This document shows, piece by piece, positions 21,346 through 34,140 of a stretch of 64,000 bases of DNA. The stretch's first letter is position 1; each line of letters begins with the position of its first letter. Location: contig NC_090984.1 in the NCBI RefSeq assembly GCF_041146395.1, positions 82,595,114 to 82,659,113 of the forward strand, given 5' to 3'. The notes beneath the pieces are model-generated. The model worked only from the letters and a program-made list of their open reading frames with translations. It was not told the origin of the DNA and did not search any database. A program made the translations under genes and the position numbers. The stretch is from Eulemur rufifrons (taxonomy: Eukaryota; Chordata; Mammalia; Primates; Lemuridae).

Positions 21346-22399
21346 CATGTTAAGGATTATTAGGGCCGTATGTGTGTGGTTCTTAAACACTTAACATGGA
21401 CCCTTTTGAAAATGTGGTGAAAATTATGGATCTTCTCATCCAAAAAAATGCACAGAAACACAAAGTTTCAGAGCTTTAAGAATCTGAAGCCCATCCTTCT
21501 CCCTTTGCTCAGGCAGCAGAGAAGCCCCTGAAAGTTTTTAAGTAGGAACGTCAAGATTACATGCAGGATCGAGTTCTGGCTCTTCCACTTCCAGCTGTAG
21601 AGGGCTGTAGAGTCACCTCTGGTGCGAGCTTCACATGTGCATAATCCACTTGTGGCTTCAGCTGCAGCTGTGGTGGGCTGACTTGCCCTCAGGTTGGCAG
21701 GCCCACCTCCCCGGAGCTGGGCACAGGTTCGGTCCCAGGGCAGCCCTTGTCCTACAGACCTATGGGAAAAGGGAGTTGGTGGATAAATACTGCTGTCTCC
21801 TTTCTCCAGGCCACCATTTCTCCAGCCACTTTCTGTCTTCCAGAATATTCTCAAATCTCTCATAAGCTGATAGCTCCCATCCCATTCTCTTTTTATACCT
21901 TTTAAAAAAATCTTTGATGTTTAGTGGCTATCAAGCAGAAAAAGAGATAAGTGTGTGTATTCACTTGGCCATTACTAGGTAAACATCTGTTTAATTTTTT
22001 GTACTACTTGGAATAAAAAGTTCAAAATGTAAACTTTTAGGTAAATTTTAAATATAAAACAAATGTTAAAATTGAAGGCAAATTGAAGGAGTTAAATAAA
22101 ATGAAAGAAATTAGAACCAGGACCCCTAAAGTTCCTATAACTGGGTCTAAAGATGAAAGAATTTTAAAAATCACTTCATTGTCCAAGTGCAATACCACGT
22201 GCCCAGTGTTCTATTATAACATTCTCTACAAAAGTCAAAATATTCAGAGTGTGTGGTATGGTACTATTTTATGCATAAAAGGGAAATAATACTAAATCAC
22301 AGTTTTGAAAAAGTGTATTTCCCCCTGGCCCCAGGGTTAGAAATTGTTAAACACTCTTACTCTGCAGGACTAAGAGATCAAAGCCTTCCAAGTTAACTC
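21346..22399. other. No gene recognised
   Basis: Unique sequence. A 131-codon minus-strand frame (21468-21863) and a plus-strand frame (21635-21865) overlap and match nothing known to me. Confidence 0.5.
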
Positions 22400-22405
22400 A
22401 GGTGT

Positions 22406-23329
<924 letters not shown>

Positions 23330-23786
23330 GAAGGCAGTTCCTTCTTGAAGACACTGGAACCACTAGGGCAGCGTTAAAAAGGACTGATGCAGCCAGGCAC
23401 AGTGGCTCGTGCCTACAATCCCAGCACTTTGGGAGGCCAAGGCGGGAGGATCACTTGAGGCCAAGAGTTTGCATGCAGCCTGGGCAAAATAGTGAGACTG
23501 CATCAATACAAAAATAAAAAATAATTAGCCAGATGTGGTAGCAGGTTCCTGCAGTCCTAGCTACTCAGGAGGCTATAGCAGGAGGCTAAAGTGAGCTATG
23601 ATTGTGCCATTGCACCTGAGCCTGGGTGATAGAGTGGGACCCTGTCTCAAGGTATTAAAAAAAAAAAGACTGATGCTTGGGTCCTGCTCCTAGAGACTCT
23701 AATTTAGTCTGGGATGTAACTTGGACATTAGAATTTTGAAGATCTTAAGTGCTTCTAAAGTGTAGCCAAGGTTGAGAACCACTGTT
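23330..23786 (+). mobile_element. MER5A hAT element split by an Alu
   Basis: Left half (about 23330-23390) ends GTTAAAAAGGACTGATGC. The right half resumes after the Alu with GACTGATGCTTGGGTCCTGC and runs to CCAAGGTTGAGAACCACTG, the typical MER5A terminus. Non-autonomous and non-coding. Confidence 0.8.
23391..23664 (+). mobile_element. Older Alu (AluJ-like), nested
   Basis: Sense Alu from AGCCAGGCACAGTGGCTCGT to the A run near 23655. It has a short linker (CAAAAATAAAAAATAATTAG), and the right arm reads TGAGCTATGATTGTGCCATT like general primate AluJ rather than the strepsirrhine derivatives. GACTGATGC at 23382-23390 and 23668-23676 is the target duplication in the host MER5A. Confidence 0.95.
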
Positions 23787-23789
23787 TTT

Positions 23790-23957
23790 TCTCACTTCAT
23801 CTTAAACTTTAATGTGCACATATATCACCTGGGGATCATATTAAAATGCAGAATTGAACTCAACAGGTCTGAGTAGGGTCTAAGAGTCTACATTTCTAAC
23901 AAACTTCCAGGTGATGCAGATGCTGTTGGTCTGAGAACCACACTTTGATAAGGAAAG
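23790..23957 (+). mobile_element. MER5-type hAT element
   Basis: CTTAAACTTTAATGTGCACA, ATCACCTGGGGATCATATTA, ACATTTCTAACAAACTTCCA and GGTCTGAGAACCACACTTTG match the MER5 family in full-length order. It directly abuts the MER5A to its left. Confidence 0.8.
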
Positions 23958-24069
23958 GACTAGAGATTTCTGAGGTCCTTTTCAGCTGTTAATGCTACCA
24001 AGTTGCTGGATTTCATGCCTTTAAATATCACTCTATTAAGACTTAACTCCAAGCATTAAGGTGTGAGAA

Positions 24070-24345
24070 GCTGATGGACTATTATGCAGCCATGAAAACT
24101 TATGCTAATAACGATTATATAGTGATAATGGGGGAATGTTTACATAATAATGTAAAATGAAAAAAAGTGGCAGAAAATTTATATGATCACAGATATGTCA
24201 AACAAAAAAGCATAGAAAACACAGGGAATAATTACATCAAATGTTAATAGTGATCTTGATGGTGCTATTTTTCTTCTATTTGTTTTTATAGCTATCAAGT
24301 ATTCCATAATGAATACCAATTACCTTCATAACAAAAAAATATTTT
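24070..24345 (+). mobile_element. L1M 3' region fragment
   Basis: GGACTATTATGCAGCCATGA, AATGTAAAATGAAAAAAAGT and ATGATCACAGATATGTC are typical of the ORF2-end/3'-UTR junction of L1M. Frame is broken. Confidence 0.7.
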
Positions 24346-24689
24346 CAAAAGAAATACCTAAACATCTATAAGCTGAAAAAATACAGTGTATTAAATACTT
24401 TCATATATCTAATGTTATGTTTACTTTCATCCTTATATTAACAATAAATATAGCTAATGTAAGTCTCTTAGTAGATAAGAAACTCTAAATGAGACAGGTG
24501 TTTTAATTATACAGCTAGTAATTTACAGAGCTAAGGATAAAATTAGCCTTGTTGTCATAATGTGGTTCTTTCCACTAAAACATTCCATCTCTCTGTCCAA
24601 ATATGTTGTCTTTGCTTCTGTCTAATAACTTAGGGAGTGCTGCAAATTGTAAGTAGCCACATGAGAAAAGGGAAAGGTGGCTAGGCCAA
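24346..24689. other. No gene recognised
   Basis: AT-rich unique sequence. A segment near 24480-24590 with a GACAGGTG and ATACAGCTAGTAA wording could be a further decayed MIR on the minus strand. Confidence 0.4.
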
Positions 24690-24875
24690 GTACAAGGAGA
24701 CCTGAATTCTTATCTCGCCAGGTAAGAAGCTACATGACCTTGGGCACATTGCTTCAATTCATTGAGGCCTCATTTTTCACTTCTGTAAAATGGGTATTAG
24801 TAGAAATGCCTACTTCAAAGATCATTATGAAGATGAAATGAGATTGCAGGCACTCACTAAATGATGACTCACTCA
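24690..24875 (+). repeat. MIR SINE
   Basis: Sense MIR: ACCTGAATTCTTATCTCGCC, TACATGACCTTGGGCACATT, TTCTGTAAAATGGGTATTAG and GATGAAATGAGATTGCAGGC in order. Confidence 0.85.
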
Positions 24876-25097
24876 AGACCTAACGCTGTAGGTCTCGATT
24901 TCCTTATCATAGAGTAAGAGCATGGACTAGAAAATCTCTAAGATCTCTAAGGTTCCTTCAAAGTCTAACTTCTGAGGTTGGAGAACTGTACTTTTGGAAT
25001 ATCTGTAGAAACATGACTACTTGGAATTTCTCTGGACATCAAATAAGTTCCTACCTGTTCTTAGCACTAGGCAACAAGGACAAAAAAGTCACAGTCA

Positions 25098-25390
25098 AGG
25101 CCAGGCTTGATGGTTCACACCTGTAATCCCAGCATTTTGGGAGGCCGGGGGTTGGGAGGGGATCGCTTAAGCCCAGGAGTTCAAGACCAGCTTGAGCAAC
25201 ATAGCGAGACTCCCATCTCTACAAAAAATAGAAAAATTAGCCAGGCATTGTAGCTGAGCCAGTAGTCTTAGCTACTCGGGAGACTGAGGCAGGAGGATCA
25301 CTTAAGCCCAGAGTTTGAAGTTGCAGTGAGCTATAATGATGTCACTGCACTCCAGCCTGGGCAACAGAGCAAGACCCTATCTGAAAAAAA
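25098..25390 (+). mobile_element. Older Alu (AluJ-like)
   Basis: Sense Alu from GGCCAGGCTTGATGGTTCAC to an A run. Linker CTACAAAAAATAGAAAAATT is short. AAAGTCACAGTCAA before and AAAGTCACGGTCAA (25391-25404) after differ by one base and are the target duplication. Confidence 0.95.
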
Positions 25391-25419
25391 AAAGTCACGG
25401 TCAAATAAATTTAATACAA

Positions 25420-25960
25420 CATGACATGTGCCATAATGGGGATATATAACAAGTGCTATGAGAGCCCCAATATGGCTGTAGCAGAGATGGTGATAACATG
25501 GGGTTTGAAAGGAAAGGGGAGGAAAAGGCATTCAGGCTGCGGCAAGCACGGGCGTGGAAGGCTTGAAGGCACGAAAGAAGACGATGTCTTGTGTGGCTGG
25601 AACATAGATGGGGAGAACAGTGGAGATGAAACCAGGATGAAACAGTTTATGGAGGACTTTTTGGCTACGGTGAGGAGTTTATAATTTAATCTTTGAACCA
25701 GAGAGTGATATGATCAGATTTGTGATTTTAAAATGAACTCTGACAGCAGTGAGAGCAATGATGTGGAGGAAAAGAGGTAAGTTGGGAGGTTATGACAGTA
25801 ATCTAGGTAATGGTGACAAAGAAACACAAAAGGGTGTACTGGAGAGACTGATAGGCCGTAATGATTGTTTGCATGTGTGGGTGTGGTTAAGGAATGAGAG
25901 GAGGAATTTAGAGATGCTTGTGACCCAGATAGAAAACGCAGGAGAAATAGCAGGATCAGG
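25420..25960 (+). repeat. Old LINE-derived repeat (L2-like), tentative
   Basis: GCCATAATGGGGATATATAA, TTATGGAGGACTTTTTGGCT, GTGATATGATCAGATTTGTG and AGGTTATGACAGTAATCTAG agree with the dispersed repeat also suspected at 9.4, 20.9 and 51.2 kb. Frames 25421-25684 and 25749-25964 fall inside it and are probably not genes. Confidence 0.45.
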
Positions 25961-26317
25961 GTGAGAGGTGCTAAATATTGAGTTCCCAGGAAGACAGATT
26001 CAGCAGATTCATGGATGTGTGTCTATCTAAATCTAGAGGGAGAGAGATGACAGACTCTGTGCGAGTGATGGGTGGGTCAACCCGTATCTCTGAAAACACC
26101 AGCAATGTTAGAGGTTTCCAAGGCAGTGTGCTTTGAAATGTGGTCCAAGGACAGGGAGCTTTGCCTGCCTCTCAGTCCCCTGGTGCTGGGCTCTATCAGA
26201 GGCCCGCAGACACAGATTCTGCAGGCTGAGGGATGAGCACTTACATCCTTACAAATCCCTCTTTGCTCTAAGAAAAGGGGCTCTTTGAAAAACTGATGAA
26301 AGCTATAGACCTACTAC
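25961..26317. other. No gene recognised; possible decayed MER5-type piece
   Basis: 26110-26250 (AAATGTGGTCCAAGGACAGG, ACAGATTCTGCAGGCTGAG) resembles a diverged MER5-type repeat, too weak to call. Confidence 0.35.
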
Positions 26318-26640
26318 CATCCAATACAAATATAATGTGAGCCACATATGTAATTTTAGTTTTACTGGGAGCCATATTTTTAAAAAGTAGAAATAAAGAG
26401 GTGAAATTAATTTTAACAATATATTTTATTTAGCCCAATGCATACAAAATATCATAATTTCAACATTAACTAATACAATAGGTATTAGATAGTTTACATT
26501 CTTTTTGTCACTGTAAGTCTTCAAAATCCAGTGCAATTTTACACATACAGCACCTCGGTTGAGGCTACCACACATCAAGTGCTCAACAGCCACGTGCAGT
26601 AGTGACCACTGCTTTGGACCATGCAGCTGTAGACACCTCC
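26318..26640. mobile_element. Old hAT-type DNA transposon, family not assigned
   Basis: Starts CCAATACAAATATAATGTGA GCCACATATG and ends CTTTGGACCATGCAGCTG. Internal landmarks are GTGAAATTAATTTTAACAAT, ATTTTATTTAGCCCAATGCA and AAGTGCTCAACAGCCACGTG. I recognise this as a widespread mammalian MITE-like repeat. The hAT superfamily is inferred from termini. No transposase. Confidence 0.65.
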
Positions 26641-28129
26641 CACTCTCCTGCCCGGAATAATACACAAGTATACAACATTTTTCTAGAATTCTGGGGAGTC
26701 TCATAGCTCATGAAGCACATCTATGATTGGTTAGGAACTCTTTTTTCTAGGGACTTTGGGTTTTTTGAGCCTGATTCTGGGAATAAAGGACTTTCTTCAG
26801 TGTTGTAAGGCTCAAGTTTAAATATTATAGTCACATAGAATATAAAGTAGTGTACACTGCAGAATTATTTCAATTTTGCAATTAAAGAAAAGATGATCTT
26901 TTTGTTCTGTAATTCTACAGTGCACTGTCTACTCCGAAAGATGGATTTTTACATTTCCACAGGACACACTGCTGGTTGCAGACTTGGTTTATTAACTCTG
27001 TGGATATCATTTCTAGGCTAAACAGAAACAAAGAGTTATATGTGACATTTTCTGGGTAGATAATTTTAAATAAGATTTTTTTTTAATTCAGTGAATTCTT
27101 TTAATTGGTTTTCGTGGTTTCCTTTCACCATACAGTGGTTATACACATTTCAGAGAAATGTCTTGATACACTACTCCCTTCAAACTCCTACATGTAGTTC
27201 CTTTAAAGCAGCAGCCTCATAAAAAAATACTTCTTTCTGAATCTCAGGCAGAATTATTTTTAGAAACAGAATCATGTTGTATTTGAAAGAATGACCCTTC
27301 CTGTAATTGGACCGTTGGGATGATTTGGTTGTGGTCTCACGTAATTATAGACCTGTGACAACGTTCTAAGGGCCATCAGCATATTTCCAAAGCCTCTAAA
27401 GCAAGGGTATGTGGTTAATTGCTCACAGGTGTTTTCTGGTGCTTATGAATAAAAGCAGTCTATGAATTTTACAAAACTTGGCAGAAAGAAGGGCCATAAG
27501 GCTGAGGAGTTTCTTAGATTTACGCAGCTAATTAATCAGGCAGAGTAGGGATTTGACTAATCCACGGAGGGAGCTAAGCATTTAGAGTATGACTGACGAG
27601 TAACGTGTACTTTTGAAGGAGAGTTTGAGAGGAAAATAAAAGGAAACAGAAAAACTTTAGTAAGCTGCTGCCACTAAAAGCTCAGGATAGTGGCCCATTC
27701 TGTTCTGTCCACTCTGCAGAGGTAGGTCAGCTCTGCCCAACTGCAAAGAAATGGGGCTGGATTCTAAAATAAAGCAGGCTGCTTTGGGGTATGAATTTTA
27801 ATTTCTAAACGTGTATATAAGATACAAGCCTTGCTGTTGCTTCGTATTTCTTTTGACTATTAGTAATCATTATTGTTGGGGCAGTGACCTTGGAAAGTAT
27901 GGATATACCGAGGAGAGGAATCCTGTATTAAGTTTGTTTAGAAATCCACCCTAAGCAAGTACATATGGCATTATTTGCTGGCATAATACAAAACCCCAAA
28001 GAATGAACCAATAATTGCCCCAGATCATTTCTGTGGCAGTTGTCCATGGGAATAAAAGCATAAGGGCCTGTAGAAATGAAATTCAGTACAGCCAGTTAGA
28101 CCACATCATTCTGTCCAAGAAGCTGGGTG
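26641..28129. other. Repeat-poor unique block
   Basis: About 1.5 kb with no gene or named repeat. The low repeat content (for example 27290-27480) would fit conserved non-coding DNA, but this cannot be shown from one sequence. Confidence 0.45.
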
Positions 28130-28770
28130 GAAAATTGTTTTGTAATTCAGTTCCACAAGCACAAATTGAATGCCTACTGTTGGCCAGGTGGTGAGATTCA
28201 CAAAGATGAAAATGACATGGTTCCTGCCCTCAAGGAGCTTACATTTGAGAGGAGAGGAGGGAAAAACAAAGAGAGAATCCCACTTGAACGTGCTTAATGC
28301 TTTGGAAGAGTCTTGATCCAGCCAGTGAATTCTAGAAATATTTCATGTAGGGTGTAGCAGATGAGCCAAGTTAGGAAAGATTAGTAAGAGTTAGTGCAGC
28401 TAAGAACACCTGGTATTCCAGCGAGACTATTGCCAGAATACAAAGGATTAAGTGGAGAGTGGATAGATGTGAGCCTAGGGACATAGGTAGAGATGACACC
28501 TTTCTAAAGATGAGAAGATGAGGGGACTTAAGGTTGTTTATAATCTGAAGGGAAAGATCCAATAGAGAGCAAGAGATTAGACATAAAAACATGTCTTGGA
28601 AGATCTTGGAAGAAATGGGTATAAAGGACCTAATTTAAAATGTTATCCTGAGATAGAAAGAGGGACACGTCAACCTCTAAGACTAACGGGAAGGACAACA
28701 GGGTGAGGGTGGATGTGGAAAAGCCAGAGGATAGGAAGTTGAGGTATCTGTGCTTTACAGCCTTACACTT
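28130..28770 (+). repeat. Old LINE-derived repeat (L2-like), tentative
   Basis: AATTGAATGCCTACTGTTGG, TTCCTGCCCTCAAGGAGCTT ACATTTGAG and, further on, GGATTAAGTGGAGAGTGGAT resemble the same old repeat class as 25.4 kb. Boundaries are unclear. Confidence 0.35.
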
Positions 28771-28802
28771 TCTGGTGAAGTAGGAGGTGACGTTATTTGC
28801 CT

Positions 28803-28993
28803 AAAGCAATTGTTCTAACCCTTGGCTGTACACTGACTGGAGTCATCTAGGGAGCTTTAAAAAAATACTGGTGCTTGGATCCACTGCCAGTGAATACAAT
28901 CTAACTGTTCTGGGATGCGGCCTAGACATTGAGATTTTTGAGAGATCTTGGAGTGATTGTAATGGGTTGCTGAGGTTGGGAACTACTGGCTTA
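28803..28993 (+). mobile_element. MER5A hAT element
   Basis: Full-length, about 190 bases: AGCAATTGTTCTAACCCTTG, GTCATCTAGGGAGCTTTAAA, AATACTGGTGCTTGGATCC, ACATTGAGATTTTTGAGAGA and end GAGGTTGGGAACTACTGG. The termini are inverted copies. Non-coding. Confidence 0.85.
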
Positions 28994-29547
28994 GACCAGA
29001 TTAAAGGGTTTGCGGAAGTGGTGAAGGTTGGGTACAGCTGCTGAGGGGGGTGGGAAAGGGAGCTGAGGATAAGCACACAATTTTGAGGCAGCCTTAAAGA
29101 TCAGGTGAGTACTAAGATCATAAATTTATGAGAACTCCAATCTGCAAGGGCTGATATTTTTTTCCTCCCCAGCAGCTGTTATAACAAAGGAGACTGTTTG
29201 TAGGGCTGTCCCAAGGTGGGTTTACCGGGCTGACAGTGGTGAAACACACAGGCTCAAGGGATGAGGTGTGAGAGAGGGCCTGGGTCATTTCTACGCAGTC
29301 TAGGCTGGGCTGGGAAGAAAGCAAGGCAGGAGGCGGCCTCTCCCAGTTCACCGCAATCCTATATTTCTGCTAGTGGAAGTTCTAATGAGCAGGAATATGA
29401 GCCAAACGACAAGGAAGTAAACAAACCATTGGGAGAAACAAAGGGACCAGATACTCCACCCCCTATATATTCACTTATCTAAGTAGCTGCATCACCTAGA
29501 GGCGACTGTATGTGCTTACTATGAAGATAGATGTCAGAACTGCATTT
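28994..29547. other. No gene recognised
   Basis: Unique sequence. A 73-codon plus frame (29261-29482) and a 77-codon minus frame (29118-29351) overlap and are not recognisable. Confidence 0.5.
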
Positions 29548-29564
29548 CATGCTCATCCCTTTTT

Positions 29565-29729
29565 TTGTATCTATATATTTTTTAGCTGTCCATATAATTT
29601 CTTTCTATTTTTAGTAGAGATGGGGTCTCACTCTTGCTCAGGCTAGTCTCGAACTCCTGAGCTCAAACAATCCACCCGCCTCGGCCTCCCAGAGTGCTAG
29701 GATTGAGGCATGAGCCACCACGCCTGGCC
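29565..29729 (-). mobile_element. Left-monomer-only Alu with extended linker (GACAGCT variant)
   Basis: Contains only the left Alu arm and the lemur-type linker. On the plus strand it runs from a T run and TTTTTTAGCTGTCCATATAA through CTCTTGCTCAGGCTAGTCTC to CACGCCTGGCC. The right arm is absent. Seventeen-base repeats at 29548-29564 and 29730-29746 (CATGCTCATCCCTTTTT) flank it exactly. This shows that the short form itself was inserted rather than being a dimer cut down by a later deletion. Confidence 0.9.
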
Positions 29730-29747
29730 CATGCTCATCCCTTTTTG

Positions 29748-30078
29748 AAAATCACTTTATGTGCACATGAAACAAAAAGCCAAGATATGGTTTATGATGG
29801 GTATGGCTTTCCCATTTTTCATAGGAAGCTTCTTCTAAAGCATTAGGAGTGCTGTGTGGTTGCCACCTTATTTTCCACAGGGACAAGCAGTGTTGCTCTT
29901 GCTAAGGCAGTGACCTATTATTGAACCATTTTGCATGTACACAGTGAGTCATTGTTCTGGCAGAATTCCCTGCTCTCCACACACATTTTTACCTACCTTT
30001 GGAATGTGGGAACACTGACTTTATATATGATAGCCTGGCAGAAAAGTGGCTCTGTCAGAGATTTTAGTACTGAACAGC
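29748..30078. other. No gene recognised
   Basis: Unique sequence without nameable repeats. The 123-codon frame 29931-30302 (+) runs on through the purine tract next door and is not credible as a gene. Confidence 0.5.
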
Positions 30079-30123
30079 AGGGGGAAGGGGAGAAGAGAAG
30101 GGAAGGGAAGGGAAGAGAGAAAG
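30079..30123. repeat. 45-base uninterrupted purine tract
   Basis: Every base is A or G, with repeated GGGAA units. Polypurine tracts of this kind can be microsatellite-like and can adopt triplex forms. Biological relevance is unknown. Confidence 0.9.
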
Positions 30124-30302
30124 CACGGAGGGCAGTGGGGGGAGATGTAGAGAGAAGAAAGGGAATGATGACCAAGAGGAACCAGAAATCATTCTCCGAC
30201 CTGCAGTATTGCTCAATATGGGAAACCTTATTGAGTAAAGTTCAATATACTAAAACTGCATTTCAGTTACATAACCAACATGAATATGGACCTATTATGT
30301 GA

Positions 30303-30680
<378 letters not shown>

Positions 30681-33345
30681 TAGTGAGGGTTTTGGAAAAG
30701 AAAAACCAGGTGTTATGTTTGAGAATAGTTATATTTTCTGAATACATCACATTACCTGCATTAGACTGGGTACAAGACTTTTCTGAGGATTTGCGTTTGG
30801 TTAGGACCGAAAATGAAAAGAAACTAGTCAGTGTCTGGGGCATGGCGGACAGTGGGGAGGGAAGATGGGGAAGGGGGGCAATACATAAAGAAAAAGATCT
30901 TTGGAAATGTTTTCATAAACATGGCCAGAAAGATTTCTTCCCAAATACCCCATAAAATGCACCTGCCCACATCACCACCTCCCGAACATTCCCGAACTGC
31001 TCTGAAAGTGCCAGAGACAGATGGGGAATCAGAGACTATTCCACATTTGGAGCATAGAGGCTTATAGCTAATGCAGAGCGTGTGACGGGAACCTGGGACA
31101 CAGATCAGTCCAGATGTTTGGGGAGCTCTGTACTTTCTAGCAGCTGGTCCACTGTACCTACCAAAATTATGTCAGCTACTTTGTATACTTTTTGGAATAT
31201 CTGAAATATCTCAACAGCTGAATTCCATGTGTTTTCCTTAGGGGTATAATATTACTCCATGGGGAAAAACGTCAGAAGGTAAAAAGAAAGATGAACTGGA
31301 GAGCAATAGACAAGTCTTTCCTTTATGACAACCATGTTCAAGTTGTCCTAGAAGACAGGTTATTTTCCCTGTAGTCTACACAGTCACCCATCCCCTTTTT
31401 ACTTTCAGAGGTGACCAGCAAATAGCTATGTGAGAGCACAAGTTAATTCACCTTTATGAGCCCCAGGTGCCTTGTTTGTAAAATGAAGTGACTAATCTCA
31501 ATGGTCTACATGAGATTTCTTCCAGGTCTATCCCTCTACAACTTTGACTTAGCTCCCTGGGAACGCTGCGTTCAGACATGTGGGGATTGGCTCGACTTGC
31601 TCTGCGGAGGTCATCCAAACCTGATTTCCACTCAGCCTGGCCTGTGAATTCTACTTTTAAACTGGCCTGGGAACTCCTCTAAAATTTACAACTAGATGGA
31701 ATAAATCCATCAAGGGCAGCTAATTAGCACAAACATAGCTGCCAGCAGTAACTTATGAAGGAAGTTCCATAAGGATAAAGGGGAACGATTCTCCCCAGAC
31801 CATAAGAAAAGTTCCACTGATTTGGCACATGGTTGGGGACTGGGTGCCAGGATGAAGGGCAGAGGGATGATTACTGAGTCTTTTTCCCTGAGAAAGATAT
31901 GATTCCAAAGTGGAAATGTGTAAAGAGGCCCCTGTGACCCTCTATTTAGAACGAAGTTAGGCTACCCCAGTCAGACATTTGCCTGGGCCCATTAGGGCAG
32001 GGCTTCTGGGGCCAGCAGCCAAGAAGCATCATCTCTTGACCCCTAGGGATGTCACCCTTCCCAGGATGTCTTGCCCACTCCACTAGCCTTTCTCTGGTGG
32101 TTCTCTTTGGCTTGCAGAGCAGTGGCAGTCCAACCCCAGCAGGACCTAGCAAGACAGGGCAATGCATGGACTCAGGCTACTGCCACTCCTATGGGTCTCA
32201 GCTGTTTTCCAAGGGCTCCCACTAAGCATAAGTGACAGAAAGCCACTATGGGCCAAGGTCCCCAAGCCATATTGCAGACATACTGTTGGTGGCAAGCTGG
32301 CACCAGCCTTAGAAAGCTGGGCAGTGCACCCATACTTGTCTTCAAGTTCTGACATTCCCAGAGACAGTTTCCAAGTAGGAAGTAGTAAATTCAGGGAGAA
32401 GAAGAATCCAGACTAGCTGACTTGCCAGAATTTGCTGATAGGATCAACTTTGTTTGCTGCAATGGGGCTTTTGCACTACCACATTCCAGGGCTGAAGTAT
32501 AATTAGCTTAAACACAGAGTGGCATTTAACCACGCCACTGTTTATGTGCCCAAATCAGCACTCAGAGGAAACTGCCTTTTAAACCTTAACTTTTTGATGT
32601 TACCTCAACATTGCATGTGACTTTGACAGGGAAAATAATCCTGGGTATTTGTGCTGGATGTTATATGACTCAAAGGCTCTGAAGTGGTGGCATTGGACCC
32701 AGTAGCCTACCCACAATAGAGCTATCTTGACATCCCTACTGGTCTAGATGTGCAAAACCAGCTTCTCATGGGGGTGAAGCTTTTCTGCCTGTCTTTCTCT
32801 AACAGTGATGAACTGACACAGTGTGACCCACCAAGGCCAAGTTATTGCCTAGATAAACTGCCTTAGCTCCACCAGCACATTCAGATGCAACGTTGCACCC
32901 AAAGGACAGGCCACCCAGATGAACTTTTTAACCAGGCCTGAATGTCCTGCTGCTCCACCCTGTAGCCTGTTCAAAAAGATGGGTGTATCTTCATGAAAGC
33001 ATAGCAGAGAGGACTGAAACTACTGGATTAGATGGTATTACTTACAGATTCTTGGATCTCTAAGTGGAAGACACTGTACATACCAATGACTGATTTTTTA
33101 AAAAGTCTTAATACATAATACCAAAACAATGCTTTTTAAGAAGATAGAAAAACACGCAACAGAACAGAACCTTCCTTGCAACCCACTGTAAGTAGGTCAA
33201 TGTGGTCACCCCCACTTTAAGACTGTGTAACAGATTCTTCCAGGCCCAGCTGGACCAGAAAGCCAGTGAAGGTGCTAAAATTAAAACTAAAAGCTCCTTA
33301 TCTGGGCCCAGCTTGTGTGGTCACAGAGGGGACCAACATAAATAG
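30681..33345. other. No gene recognised
   Basis: About 2.7 kb of unique-looking DNA. 31395-31520 has weak MIR-like wording (CCTTTATGAGCCCCAGGTGC, TTGTTTGTAAAATGAAGTGA). 31940-32420 is moderately GC-rich and holds overlapping frames on both strands (31946-32167, 32146-32355, 32162-32416) that I do not recognise. It might be an old LTR or repeat I cannot name. Confidence 0.4.
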
Positions 33346-33470
33346 GGTGATCGTATCATTTACCATGCAAACCAGGACTGTTTTTTAGAATTGAAAGGGG
33401 ATTATTAAAATATAAACAAGAATACCAGACATAACCTGGAACTGCGCTGGCAAACAAGGACTTATATACA
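33346..33470. mobile_element. Short DNA-transposon remnant, tentative
   Basis: AGGGTGATCGTATCATTTAC, CAAACCAGGACTGTTTTTTA and GAATTGAAAGGGGATTATTA recall a small mammalian hAT-type element whose two ends both carry CAAACC/AGGAC words. Strongly decayed. Confidence 0.4.
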
Positions 33471-34130
33471 TGCTATTCTGCAGCTTTCGTCAGTGGTACC
33501 ACATCTGGGTGAACCATGAAGCCAATGAGTGCAAGCTTCAGGTCCCTCACTCGTGTGGGTCCCTGCGAGTGGGGAAGTGGCTGGGACTTGCAGTATGCTG
33601 TGGGTGCAGAGCAGAAGCCAGATTGCAATTAGGAAGTATTTCTAAGCAAGCATCTTCTGGTAACTCATCTAAAGATATTTTAGGCAAAGTCCTAAATCTC
33701 CAAGCCTCCAGTAAACTGTTGTGATTTCTTTACTTGCTCTAAATAATTATTCATTTTTGCACTTAATTTTTTATTCTTTTTCTTAAAGAGCATCTCCCAC
33801 CCCACCCCTGACCCAATTGTAAAAGCTTGAGGCTCCACACCTATGTTAAGGGCACCTGCTTAGGTGGGGCAATAGGAAGAGAGAGGTAGGAATCACTGTC
33901 ATCCCAACAGGGTGCAAATCAAGCTATTTCTAACCCTCACCACATTTTTACCAATGAAAACAGAATAAAATGATCACTAAAGGCAGCTCTAGAGAAGAAA
34001 ATAAATCTCCCAGCTAGAGCTGAGGATCACAGGTAAAAGAAAGGGGGTAGCAGTAGTCCTGACTCCTAGTCCTTGATTATAGGAAGAAATACAGAAGAAA
34101 ATGGTTCATTGTAGGTTTGTGAGCTTCAAT
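33471..34130. other. No gene recognised
   Basis: The 84-codon frame 33470-33724 (+) is unassignable. The rest is AT-rich unique DNA. Confidence 0.5.
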
Positions 34131-34140
34131 CAAGTCCCTT

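Noticed and set aside
25421..25964. Possible two-exon gene from neighbouring plus-strand frames
   Set aside because: The region reads as an old LINE-derived repeat, and the frames are in different phases with no convincing splice sites.
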